NCBI RefSeq assembly: GCF_018334155.1
Contig: NZ_JAGXTP010000001.1
Coordinates: 496,001-560,000, forward strand
Origin: Devosia litorisediminis
Lineage (GTDB): Bacteria; Pseudomonadota; Alphaproteobacteria; Rhizobiales; Devosiaceae
Reading direction: 5' to 3'
Length of the DNA stretch: 64,000 bases
Positions within the stretch are counted from its first letter, which is position 1, and every line of letters starts with the position of its first letter. A model generated the notes under the pieces. That model was not told the DNA's origin, ran no database searches, and saw only the letters and a program-made list of their open reading frames with translations. Shown piece by piece: positions 26,677 through 34,623 of the stretch. The position numbers and the translations under genes are program-made.

Positions 26677-27888
26677 TCAATGCACGTTGACAGCCCGCGC
26701 CATGGCCTGACGACCGAGCAGTTGGCAAAGCTTGAAAATGCCCAGCTCGATCTGGGCCTCGTCGGCCAGCGAAAAGCTTAGCCGCAGGGTGTTTCGACCC
26801 GTGCCGTCGGGGAAGAAGGCGCCGCCGGGCACAAAGGCGATGTCTTCGCGAATAGCCTGCGAGAGCAGGGCACTGGCGTCGATGTGCTCGGGCAATTCGA
26901 GCCAGATGAACATGCCGCCATCAGGCTTTTTCCAGCGCACGGCGGTGGGAGCATAGCGCTCCAGCGCGGCCAGCATGGCATCGCGCCGTGCGCGATAGAC
27001 GCTGCGAATGGCGGTTACCTGCGCGTCATAGCTGCTGGTGGCGACATGGTGCATGACCATCTGGTTGACGGTTGAGGTGTGCAGATCCGCGCTCTGCTTG
27101 AGCATGGCAAGTTTGCGGATCAGGGCTGTGGGGCCGCAGACCCAACCAATGCGCAGGCCGGGTGACAGTGTCTTGGAAAAGGTACCGCAATAGAGCGTGC
27201 GGGTAGCCTCGATAGAGCCATTGGCGGCATCGAGTGCGGCAATGGCGGGCAGGGCCTCGCCATCGTAGCGCAGGGCCGAGTAGGCGGCGTCTTCGACGAC
27301 GATGGCATTGAGTGCGCTGGCCTGTTCGAGCGCTTGCTGGCGGGCATTGCGGCTCATGGTGAGGCCTGTCGGATTGGCGAAATCGGGCACCAGATAGAGC
27401 AGGCGCGGGGCGTCGTCGCCCAGCGGATGGGGGGTGTCGAGTGCGGCAAAGCGGGGCTGGTAGGCGGAAAAGGCCTGCACGGCGCCCAGATAGGTGGGGC
27501 GGGCGGTGACTACGGCGCTGCCGGGATCGATCAGTAATTTGCCAATCAGATCAAGCGCCTGCTGGGAGCCAGTGGTGATCAGGATGTTGTCTGCCGTGGC
27601 CGGTACGCCCTGGGACTGCATATGGCTGGCCAGCCACTGGCGCAGCGGCGCGTAGCCTTCGGTGGTGGAGTATTGCAGCGCTTCGCGCGCCACCTGGGGG
27701 CCGCCAAATGCTTCGTGGCAGGCGGCCTGAAAAGCGGCGAGATTGAATAGCGCCGGGTCCGGAATGCCGCCCGCAAAGGAAATCATCGACGGCTTGCCGA
27801 CCAGCTTGAGCAGCTCGCGGATTTCGGAAGCCTTGAGGGTCTGGGCGCGTGTGGCGAGGCGAAAAGCGGGCTGGGTCATTTGTACCAT
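26677..27888 (-). CDS. PLP-dependent class I/II aminotransferase (2-aminoadipate/valine type)
   Basis: A 403-residue fold-type I aminotransferase. Family marks are PSMISFAGGIPDPALF, LQYSTTEGYAPLRQWLA, NILITTGSQQALDLIGKLL, DFANPTGLTMS, and the PLP lysine in GTFSKTLSPGLRIGW. The C-terminal FVPGGAFFPDGTGRNTLRLSFS carries the carboxylate-binding Arg. It resembles LysN/2-aminoadipate transaminases and related multi-substrate enzymes. It is preceded by a good promoter with TGATA half-sites that also occur before the MocR-type regulator at 28604, so that regulator probably controls it. The start could be 27888 or the ATG three codons later. Confidence 0.87.
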   Translation of the reverse strand: MVQMTQPAFRLATRAQTLKASEIRELLKLVGKPSMISFAGGIPDPALFNLAAFQAACHEAFGGPQVAREALQYSTTEGYAPLRQWLASHMQSQGVPATADNILITTGSQQALDLIGKLLIDPGSAVVTARPTYLGAVQAFSAYQPRFAALDTPHPLGDDAPRLLYLVPDFANPTGLTMSRNARQQALEQASALNAIVVEDAAYSALRYDGEALPAIAALDAANGSIEATRTLYCGTFSKTLSPGLRIGWVCGPTALIRKLAMLKQSADLHTSTVNQMVMHHVATSSYDAQVTAIRSVYRARRDAMLAALERYAPTAVRWKKPDGGMFIWLELPEHIDASALLSQAIREDIAFVPGGAFFPDGTGRNTLRLSFSLADEAQIELGIFKLCQLLGRQAMARAVNVH

Positions 27889-27891
27889 CCG

Positions 27892-27935
27892 TCAGTGATA
27901 TGACTGATACAATCACTTCATTATTGTTATGTCAA
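27892..27935 (-). promoter_or_regulatory. Promoter and putative MocR operator of the aminotransferase gene
   Basis: On the minus strand: -35 TTGACA (27930-27935), 17-base spacer, -10 TTGTAT (27907-27912). Downstream of the -10, TCAGT and ACTGA arms (27892-27907) frame two TGATA half-sites; AGTGAT/ATCACT arms also bracket the -10. Confidence 0.65.
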
Positions 27936-28079
27936 CTGTATTGACCTTGTTGCGAGGAGGCCGTAGGAATCACCCTCGGATACGGTGCTGTATCCGCCGC
28001 TGTGCTGGCGGTTTCGATGTCGGGGCGGGGTTTTCAACATTGTAACACTGCCTGTGTGGGCGGGGATTGGGAGACGGCG

Positions 28080-28487
28080 ATGAGTTTTGTATCGGAATAT
28101 GCAGTGGCGGCGCCTGCAGTTGCCGTGGCGCATTTTGGCCAGCGGCTGGCGCTAGAGACCGACTGCGCTGATGTGCAGGCGTGCCTGGCGGCTGGCGATG
28201 TGGATTTTGTGCTGCTCCATGTGGTGGGCTCGGATGCAACCTTTGCCCGCCGGCATGTGCCGGGTGCCCTGCATCTGCCGCATCGCCAGATCAGTGCTGA
28301 ACGGATGGCGCAATGGCCTGCAGACACGCTGTTTGTGGTGTATTGCGCGGGGCCGCACTGCAATGGTGCTGACCAGGCAGCGTTAAAGCTGGCGCGGCTG
28401 GGACTTCCGGTCAAGCTGATGATTGGCGGACTGACAGGCTGGGCCGATGAGGGTTTTGCCTTTGAGAGTGCCGTCGAGGCGGTATGA
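28080..28487 (+). CDS. Rhodanese-like sulfurtransferase
   Basis: A 135-residue single-domain rhodanese. The Asp/His pattern FVLLHVVGSDATFARRHVPGALHLP matches the CH2A-type motif, and the active-site loop is YCAGPHCNGADQA, with the first Cys as probable persulfide carrier. GGLTGWADEGFAFE closes the domain. It sits between the divergent aminotransferase and the MocR-type regulator gene, in the regulator's direction. Sulfur transfer next to a PLP enzyme suggests metabolism of a sulfur amino acid, but this is inference from position alone. The start ATG 28080 has only a weak ribosome site. Confidence 0.82.
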   Translation: MSFVSEYAVAAPAVAVAHFGQRLALETDCADVQACLAAGDVDFVLLHVVGSDATFARRHVPGALHLPHRQISAERMAQWPADTLFVVYCAGPHCNGADQAALKLARLGLPVKLMIGGLTGWADEGFAFESAVEAV

Positions 28488-28587
28488 CAGGTCGGGTCAA
28501 CTGGTTGACAGACTGTGCACACTGAGCCTCGTCCCGGGGCCGATTGTGCTGCGGTTTGGGGCGCATGGACAATGGCAGTGGCGGGTA

Positions 28588-28598
28588 TGATAGTATCA
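28588..28598. promoter_or_regulatory. TGATAGTATCA palindrome before the MocR-type regulator gene
   Basis: A perfect 11-base palindrome ending five bases before the ATG at 28604. It shares TGATA half-sites with the aminotransferase promoter at 27892-27912. Likely an autoregulatory operator. Confidence 0.5.
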
Positions 28599-28603
28599 GC
28601 ATA

Positions 28604-29968
28604 ATGAGTGATGCAATATCAGAAAACAGCAATACAATGCAGCTTGATGATAGTAACCTGCCGCTGCATGAGCGGCTGGCCAATGCCGTCGAGGCGGCGA
28701 TAGCGACCGGGCAGTTCCAGACAGGGTCACGCCTGCCAACCCACCGGCAATTGGCACAGCAGTTTTCGGTATCGATTGGCAGCGTGACGCGGGCGATTGA
28801 TACGTTGAGTGCCCGCGGCGTGGTACGCGGCGAGATCGGGCGCGGCACGTTCGTGCTCGAGCAGGGCGATAGCGATGATGGTGGTGTGGTGGACCTGACG
28901 GTCAACGCACCGCCGCCCGTGGTGCCGCTGGCGCGGTTGAACGAAGCGAGCCTGATGGCCAATCGACAGGCGCTGGGGTTGGCTCATGGCGGCTATGTCG
29001 ACCCCAGTGGGACCGAGCGGCAGCGCGCCGTGATCGCTGACTGGCTGAGCCAGAGCCGGACCGCGCTGAAGGCCGATGATATCCTGTTGTGCAACGGGGC
29101 CCAGCAGGGGCTACATCTGGCCTTTGCCGTGCTGCAGCCGCGCTCCAACATCATCCTGACAGAAACGGCAACATTCCCCGGCGCCCTGGCGGCGGCGGCC
29201 AATCTGGGGATGAGCATGGCGCCGGTGGCCATTGATGATGAAGGCATGTTGCCCACCGCACTGGCACAGGCGCTGGAAACCAGCGGTGCGCGGATCATCT
29301 ATACAACGCCGGTGTGCCAGAACCCTCTGGGGTTTGAAACGGGGCCAGCGCGGCGGCGCGAACTGGCGACAATCGCCCGGCGCTATGACGCGATGATCAT
29401 CGAGGATGATATTTACGGAGTCTATGCGGCCAAGGGGCGACTGACCTATCGCGAGCTGGCGCCCGAGCGGGTGTTTTATGTCACCAGCCTGTCCAAGAGC
29501 GTGACGCCGCTGGTACGCGAAGGGGTGATCGCGCCGCCGCCCGAACTGATGGCGGCCGTGCGCAAGCGGTTGCGGGCCGAATGCTGGGGGTTACCGCCCT
29601 ATATTGGCGAACTGGCCGCCGCGATGATCGAGACGGGACTGGCGGGCGACGCCGCATCGGCCCTGCGCGAAGAGGCCCGCGCGCGCGTGGCGCTGACCCA
29701 GGATTTGCTGGGACTGGGTGCTGTGCCGATGCCCGATGGCGCACCGCATGTGTGGCTGGCCATGGACCCTCTCAAGGCCGAGCAGTTCGCCCGCCGCGCC
29801 AGCGAAGCCGGGGTGCGCATCACCCCGCCTTCGGCCACCCAGGTCGGCGAGGCGCCGGTGAGCGGGGTGCGGCTCTGCATCATGGCCCCCGCTGCCCGCG
29901 CCACACTGACCCGGGCTCTCAAGATCATTGCCGGTATACTGGGCAGTGACGAGGATGTGGTGGTTTAA
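28604..29968 (+). CDS. MocR/PdxR-type regulator: GntR helix-turn-helix fused to aminotransferase domain
   Basis: About 454 residues. Residues 15-85 form a winged helix of the GntR class (LHERLANAVEAAIATGQFQTGSRLPTHRQLAQQF, quoted in part, then GSVTRAIDTLSARGVVRGEIGRGTFV). The remaining 350 residues are a fold-type I aminotransferase domain, with the PLP lysine in VTSLSKSVTPLVREG and the upstream NPLGFETGPARR block. MocR regulators use PLP or an external aldimine as effector and usually control a nearby PLP or amino acid enzyme; the aminotransferase at 26677-27888 fits. ATG 28604 begins the protein just after the palindrome; the upstream in-frame ATG at 28565 would place the operator inside the gene. 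Confidence 0.87.
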   Translation: MSDAISENSNTMQLDDSNLPLHERLANAVEAAIATGQFQTGSRLPTHRQLAQQFSVSIGSVTRAIDTLSARGVVRGEIGRGTFVLEQGDSDDGGVVDLTVNAPPPVVPLARLNEASLMANRQALGLAHGGYVDPSGTERQRAVIADWLSQSRTALKADDILLCNGAQQGLHLAFAVLQPRSNIILTETATFPGALAAAANLGMSMAPVAIDDEGMLPTALAQALETSGARIIYTTPVCQNPLGFETGPARRRELATIARRYDAMIIEDDIYGVYAAKGRLTYRELAPERVFYVTSLSKSVTPLVREGVIAPPPELMAAVRKRLRAECWGLPPYIGELAAAMIETGLAGDAASALREEARARVALTQDLLGLGAVPMPDGAPHVWLAMDPLKAEQFARRASEAGVRITPPSATQVGEAPVSGVRLCIMAPAARATLTRALKIIAGILGSDEDVVV

Positions 29969-30158
29969 GGGTGCGGCGGCTGGAGCCGCGCTGCAACCTA
30001 GTGTTCACGGCGTGGCTGGCTTCAGCGACCACCGCAATTCGGCGCACAGCATTGGCTTTGTTTCGCTGATAATCGACGCGGCATAAAACCGCTCTTGGGT
30101 GGGTGTCCATTGGAAGGGACCGGCGCCCGTCAGGTGCGGATAATGAGCAGCGGAGTGC

Positions 30159-30623
30159 CTAAACGTCGTCCGGCGGTTGTTCAGACGCACTTCCCGGCGT
30201 TTTTCCGCCCAGAGCGTCGCGCAATTCCAGAGTGATTTCGGCAAGCTCGCGTGCCTTTTCCGGACCGATTGCGTTCTCAATGACATCGTCAATGGCGCGC
30301 CAGGCCGCGCGAATCTGATCGAGCAGGTCACTGCCCTTTTTCGACAGTCTGAGCGTGTTGCTGCGAATGTCGTGGCGATCGACTTCGCGCGTGATGAAAC
30401 CGGCCGCCACCAGCCGTGCCGTCATGGTGCTCATGCTGGCCGGGGAGACATCGAAGGCCCGGGCAAGTTCGACCTGCGACGCGCGGCTCATTCTGGCGAG
30501 AGCATCGAGGATGCGTGCCTGTCGCGGCTTGATGCCAAGCGGAGCAAGCTGATGATGGAGGCGGTCCTCGATGAGGTCTGCGGAATGCAGCAGATAGTGC
30601 AGGCGAAGGCTGTCTGATTGCAT
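30159..30623 (-). CDS. MarR family transcriptional regulator
   Basis: A 154-residue MarR-type repressor: an N-terminal dimerisation helix (LRLHYLLHSADLIEDRLHHQL), a winged helix-turn-helix at about 30-95 (ARILDALARMSRASQVELARAFDVSPASMSTMTARLV, quoted in part; then GFITREVDRHDIRSNTLRLSKKG) and a C-terminal helix. It is divergent from two genes for secreted YHYH proteins, and a perfect inverted repeat lies between the starts, so it probably represses both itself and that pair. The 190 bases between this gene's end and the MocR gene hold nothing I recognise. Confidence 0.88.
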   Translation of the reverse strand: MQSDSLRLHYLLHSADLIEDRLHHQLAPLGIKPRQARILDALARMSRASQVELARAFDVSPASMSTMTARLVAAGFITREVDRHDIRSNTLRLSKKGSDLLDQIRAAWRAIDDVIENAIGPEKARELAEITLELRDALGGKTPGSASEQPPDDV

Positions 30624-30629
30624 GGGTAT

Positions 30630-30645
30630 AGTTAGTATGCTAACT
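30630..30645. promoter_or_regulatory. MarR operator candidate
   Basis: AGTTAG-TATG-CTAACT, a perfect inverted repeat six to seven bases upstream of the MarR start codon and in the region shared with the YHYH gene pair. Its size and place are typical of MarR autoregulatory sites. Confidence 0.6.
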
Positions 30646-30765
30646 GTCACGTAACGGCAAGAGGGGCGCGGGGTGCAATCGGCGCGCGGTGTCCGGCCTT
30701 CAATATACAGGAGACGGCTTACTTTCGTGAGCTTCCTGGCCACTGCTCTGCGAATTTGGAACATC

Positions 30766-31938
30766 ATGCAAAAAACCAACCAAGCGATCCGTACTCTACT
30801 GCTTGCTGGCGCGTTCACGACGCCCGGTATTGCCGCCGCGCACAGCGACATGGCCAGCTTCGACGCCGCCATATTCGTCGAGCAGCCGGTCACCGTGGAG
30901 TGCATGCTGGACAGTGGCGCTGCCGCGAGTTGTCACGAGTTCACGGTGCGCTATTTGCCTGAGGGTCTCGAAATTGGACCATTTTGTCCTGTGACCCTGG
31001 ACGACGTCGGGGGCATCTGGGAATGGACCGGCGAGAATGGCGGGCTGTACAGCGTTGACGCCGCTTTCCTGCATATGCTCGATGATCTGGGCTATCGCTT
31101 CTTTGACGATGACGGCACCGTCCATGTGGTGGATATCGCGACCGAGCAACCAAGTGTCGATCATGCCTGCATCAATGTCTCGGCCGACGAGACTGTCACC
31201 ATCACCATGCGCCTTCCGGTCGATCCGGTCATGGCAGAAACCCCAACTGCTCTGGGCGTGGTTGGCAAGGTCGGCGTCGCGCTTGATGGCGTGCCGATCT
31301 TCTCGGATGCACCCAGCATCCAGCAGACTGGCCATATGCCCGCGCTTGACACCTGTGGCGGCCATATCGATCCCGGCGGCTGGTATCACTGGCACGCCAC
31401 CTCGACCGATATCGACACGGTCTTTGAAGCCGAAGACGTGGCGGCCCAGTGCGGCCTGGAACAGGACAGCGCCGCCCTGTTCGGATATGCCTTTGATGGC
31501 TTCCCGATGTATGGCAGCGCCGAGGCCGATGGATCTTCCCCGGTAGCGCTCGATGACTGCAATGGCCATGTCGGGGTGACGGCGCTGGGCGAGACCTATC
31601 ACTACCATTCTTCCAAGGAATTTCCGAACCTGCCGGCCTGTCTGGTTGGCGTTCAGGCGCAGGACAATTTCTCGACTACGGCAAGTGCCGGGGTCGGCGC
31701 GACCCAGGCTGGTGAGGGCGGTCGCAACGAGCCGCCACGTCCAACCGATGGTGGCCAGGGCGGGGCGCCTGCCGGCCTTGACGCGGCAGCTGCAACGCTG
31801 GGGATCACCACCGAGGCGCTGATGGATGCCCTGGGAGACGCCCAGGGCGGTCGCCCTGATCTGGCCGCAGCTGCAGCAACTCTTGGTATTACCGAAGGCG
31901 AGCTGAGTGCCGCCCTGCCAGCGCCGCCTATGCAGTAG
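30766..31938 (+). CDS. Secreted YHYH-domain protein with C-terminal helical repeats
   Basis: A 390-residue exported protein. A signal peptide (to about residue 26, AAAHS) is followed by a beta-rich N-terminal domain with a Cys pair, then the YHYH domain. That domain shows CGGHIDPGGWYHWHATS, FGYAFDGFPMYGSAEADG, LDDCNGHVGV and the name-giving TYHYHSSKEFPNLPACLVG. The last 75 residues are a Gly/Pro linker and two copies of a helical repeat (AAAATLGITTEALMDALGD and AAAAATLGITEGELSAALP). Clustered His, Asp and Cys residues suggest a metal-binding site, but the function of the YHYH family is unknown. It is followed 76 bases later by a second YHYH gene, both facing a MarR regulator. Confidence 0.78.
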   Translation: MQKTNQAIRTLLLAGAFTTPGIAAAHSDMASFDAAIFVEQPVTVECMLDSGAAASCHEFTVRYLPEGLEIGPFCPVTLDDVGGIWEWTGENGGLYSVDAAFLHMLDDLGYRFFDDDGTVHVVDIATEQPSVDHACINVSADETVTITMRLPVDPVMAETPTALGVVGKVGVALDGVPIFSDAPSIQQTGHMPALDTCGGHIDPGGWYHWHATSTDIDTVFEAEDVAAQCGLEQDSAALFGYAFDGFPMYGSAEADGSSPVALDDCNGHVGVTALGETYHYHSSKEFPNLPACLVGVQAQDNFSTTASAGVGATQAGEGGRNEPPRPTDGGQGGAPAGLDAAAATLGITTEALMDALGDAQGGRPDLAAAAATLGITEGELSAALPAPPMQ

Positions 31939-32014
31939 ATGGCCGCTGAGCCGTGTATGCGGTTGTGGGGGTGTCGAACAAAGCATCGATCAGCAGAACG
32001 TTAGGACACAGGAT

Positions 32015-33025
32015 ATGAAGATCGCCATTGTCGCCATTGCTGGCTGGATCGCCGCGACAGCGCCGGGCCTTGCCCAGACTCAGAGCCAGGCTGATCGTCT
32101 CGAGGAGATCGCCCAGTTCTTTGCTGGTGCCGATATCGTCTCGGGGCCGTCAGTTGTGGACTGCACCTTGTCAGGCGGAACCAAAACCACCTGCTTTCAG
32201 CTCACCGTGACGACCGATCCGCAGACCTACACGCCCGGCCCGTGGTGCCCGAGCAACATCTCCCAGGACGCGTCACATGGCGGCATCTGGCTGGAAGATG
32301 GCGAAGTGCACGACGTCGACGGTGCCTTTATTGCCAATCTGGCCGAATTCTATGGCGATACCGACTGGCAGTTGTTCGATGCGCAGACGGGTGACATCAA
32401 TTTTACCGGCACACTGGCATCGTGTGAGGCCGCTGCGCGTCCCGATGTCGATGCGGCCTATAATAATTACTGCGTGCAGTGCCTGCCCGAATACATGCCT
32501 GATGATGCGAGCGTGACCTATGTCATTCCGCTCGATCCGCAGCCAGCGGCACGGGCGTCGCAGACCGGCATGTCAGGCTCCGGCATCGCCTATAACGGCA
32601 TTCGTCTGGATGGGCCTGCGCCTGTCGACGCGATCCTGGATGCGCACACCATCGCGCCATTCGACGATTGTGGGGGCCATGTCAATTTGCATGTCGGCTA
32701 CCACTATCATGCCGTCACGACTTGTCTGGATGCGTCACCGGCAACCACGGGGCCGGTGTCTGCCGACGCCGCCGCGGAGCACGGCATGCAGATCGGGCTG
32801 GCCATGGATGGCTACCAGATATTTTCGCATCTGATGGGTGATGGCAGCGATCCGGCCGATCTGGACGCGTGCAACGGTCATCAGGCTGACAATGCGTCTT
32901 ACCACTATCATGCAGGCGAAGCAGGCTCGAACGCTATTCTGGCCTGCCTGATGGCAGAAGCCGGTTGCGTTAGTGAGGACGCTGATGCGGCGTGCGATGC
33001 GTCGGCGCGACCCGGGCGACCGTAG
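32015..33025 (+). CDS. Second secreted YHYH-domain protein
   Basis: A 336-residue exported protein with a signal peptide (cleavage near APGLAQ). It shares the fold of its upstream neighbour: the N-terminal segment VVDCTLSGGTKTTCFQLTV parallels VECMLDSGAAASCHEFTV, and the core has CGGHVNLHVGYHYHAVTTC, GLAMDGYQIFSH, LDACNGHQ and a second ASYHYHAGEAG. It therefore has two full YHYH motifs where the first protein has one plus WYHWH. It has extra cysteines (NNYCVQCLPEY) and lacks the C-terminal repeats. Likely the product of tandem duplication and divergence; function unknown. Probably co-transcribed with the first gene. Confidence 0.75.
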   Translation: MKIAIVAIAGWIAATAPGLAQTQSQADRLEEIAQFFAGADIVSGPSVVDCTLSGGTKTTCFQLTVTTDPQTYTPGPWCPSNISQDASHGGIWLEDGEVHDVDGAFIANLAEFYGDTDWQLFDAQTGDINFTGTLASCEAAARPDVDAAYNNYCVQCLPEYMPDDASVTYVIPLDPQPAARASQTGMSGSGIAYNGIRLDGPAPVDAILDAHTIAPFDDCGGHVNLHVGYHYHAVTTCLDASPATTGPVSADAAAEHGMQIGLAMDGYQIFSHLMGDGSDPADLDACNGHQADNASYHYHAGEAGSNAILACLMAEAGCVSEDADAACDASARPGRP

Positions 33026-33103
33026 TCGTTGATCTTACCCGGATGAGGGCTGGCGGTTGAGGGAGCCCTGGAATCCGCGCCGGTTTCTGCGCGTCAGGAT
33101 TGG

Positions 33104-33144
33104 TTGATACGATCTCCCGTCTGAGGTATGATGTACGTACCTCA
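33104..33144 (+). promoter_or_regulatory. Strong sigma-70 promoter with overlapping operator, PPOX gene
   Basis: -35 TTGATA (33104-33109), exact 17-base spacer, -10 TATGAT (33127-33132). The arms TGAGGTA (33122-33128) and TACCTCA (33138-33144) form a perfect seven-base inverted repeat with a nine-base spacer that covers the -10 and likely start site. Confidence 0.7.
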
Positions 33145-33210
33145 TTTTTGTTGTGTCCCCAGAATCCCAGGCGGGCTCAGAAGGGCGTGAGGGGTGGGGG
33201 AGGTATCAAG

Positions 33211-33861
33211 ATGACGTCGTTCGAGATCAAGCCTGAGAGCGTCATTGCAGACGAGCAGTCGCTTCGGAAGCTGTTTTCCGAGACGCATGAGCTGGCTGTT
33301 CAGAAGCAACAGGGCGCGCTCGACGCGCACGCCCAAGCGTTTATTCGGCGTTCGCCGTTCATTTGCATAGGCACCCAGAACCTGGTGGGACAGGCCGATG
33401 TCAGCCCGCGCGGGGATCCGGTTGGCTTTGTCAAAATCCTCGATAAACACACGCTCGCGATACCAGACCGGCCCGGCAATAACCGGCTCGATAGCCTGGT
33501 CAATATACTCGAGAATCCGCGCGTCGGCCTGTTGTTCATCATCCCGGGATTCGACGATACCTTGCGCGTGAACGGGCACGGCGTTCTGGTGACCGATCCC
33601 GACGTCCTGGAGGGCATGACCGTCAATGGCCGCCCGCCCAAACTGGCGATCATGGTCAAGGTGGATGAGGTCTTTCTGCATTGCGCCAAAGCCTTTCGGC
33701 GCGCGCAATTGTGGAACCCGGAGCACTTCCAGAACCGCTCGGACATGCCGTCGCTGATCAAAATGATCCTAGACCAGTCCAGCGGCGCGCCCAGCGACGC
33801 AACCGAGCAGCGCAAGCTCGATGATGACCTAGAGGAGGACTACAAGCGCACCCTGTATTGA
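33211..33861 (+). CDS. PPOX-class FMN-dependent flavoprotein (MSMEG_1061-like)
   Basis: A 216-residue protein of the pyridoxamine-phosphate-oxidase-like split-barrel fold. Diagnostic blocks are FICIGTQNLVGQADVSPRGDPVGFV, TLAIPDRPGNNRLDSLVNILENPRVGLLFIIPG (quoted in part), TLRVNGHGVLV and VDEVFLHCAKAFRRAQLW. These match a subgroup of uncharacterised FMN flavoproteins seen in actinobacteria and proteobacteria; a redox role on a small molecule is likely. ATG 33211 has a good GGGGGAGG ribosome site. It is monocistronic, with a strong, apparently repressible promoter; its regulator is not obvious, the nearest being the convergent TetR gene. Confidence 0.85.
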   Translation: MTSFEIKPESVIADEQSLRKLFSETHELAVQKQQGALDAHAQAFIRRSPFICIGTQNLVGQADVSPRGDPVGFVKILDKHTLAIPDRPGNNRLDSLVNILENPRVGLLFIIPGFDDTLRVNGHGVLVTDPDVLEGMTVNGRPPKLAIMVKVDEVFLHCAKAFRRAQLWNPEHFQNRSDMPSLIKMILDQSSGAPSDATEQRKLDDDLEEDYKRTLY

Positions 33862-33901
33862 CTGGCGGGGCTGTGCTGCCGCCCGTCCGGTTGGCAGCTG
33901 G

Positions 33902-34552
33902 TCATGATGGGGCATCTGCATCAGTCAATGCGGCCTGGTTGAGGTAACTGCGGCACATCTGGGCCAGTTGATCGCGGACATCATTTTCAAGGCCTGCCGG
34001 GAGGCGACGTTCGAAGACGTTGCGGACGGTGCCGAAAATCACCGCCAAAAGCGTGGTGTTGACCAACGACAGATCGGCGAAGCGGACATCGGGGGCCGTG
34101 CAGAACATGGCGATGGTGGCGGTATCGACGCGCTGCGCGAAAGCGGCGATCAGGGCGTCATTGTCGAGTTCAACCGCGGCGCGATAAAGGGCGCGGGTGA
34201 CGTCGCTGCGCTCGGTCTTGGCGGCCCAGTAAGTGTTCACCAGAGCATCGACCATTTCAGCGATGGGGACGCCTGCGTGCCGGCTGCAGGTTGTCTCGAT
34301 CCTGTCAGCGACCATGTCGAGATAGCGCTCGTTGAGGGCGTAGAGCAGCGCCTGCTTGTGGGGGAAGTACTGATACATGGTGCCCACAGATACACCTGCA
34401 CGGTCGGCGACGCGGGTGGTGGTCAGGCGGTTGAGACCCTGGGCCAGCAAAACCTGAATAGTGGCTTCGAAAATGGCGTCGAGCGTGACCATCGAGCGCG
34501 CCTGAAGCGGCTTTTTGCGGGCAGCCAGATGGCCCGGAGTGGTGGTGGCCAT
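33902..34552 (-). CDS. TetR family transcriptional regulator
   Basis: A 216-residue TetR-type repressor. The N-terminal helix-turn-helix is at about 20-65 (ARSMVTLDAIFEATIQVLLAQG, then RLTTTRVADRAGVSVGTMYQYFPHKQALL, quoted in part). The C-terminal all-helical domain has the TetR_C pattern of an unassigned ligand subgroup. It is divergent from an SDR oxidoreductase gene with 71 bases between the starts and an inverted repeat in the middle, so control of the SDR gene and autoregulation are expected. Confidence 0.88.
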   Translation of the reverse strand: MATTTPGHLAARKKPLQARSMVTLDAIFEATIQVLLAQGLNRLTTTRVADRAGVSVGTMYQYFPHKQALLYALNERYLDMVADRIETTCSRHAGVPIAEMVDALVNTYWAAKTERSDVTRALYRAAVELDNDALIAAFAQRVDTATIAMFCTAPDVRFADLSLVNTTLLAVIFGTVRNVFERRLPAGLENDVRDQLAQMCRSYLNQAALTDADAPS

Positions 34553-34567
34553 ATGCGAATCCTCAAG

Positions 34568-34583
34568 ATGAATGATCCTTCAT
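34568..34583. promoter_or_regulatory. TetR operator candidate between divergent TetR and SDR genes
   Basis: ATGAA-TGATCC-TTCAT: five-base arms around a six-base spacer, 16 bases before the TetR start codon and 40 bases before the SDR start. Confidence 0.5.
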
Positions 34584-34623
34584 ATAATCGGCTGCATCAG
34601 CAGAACAATGTGAAAGATTACGC

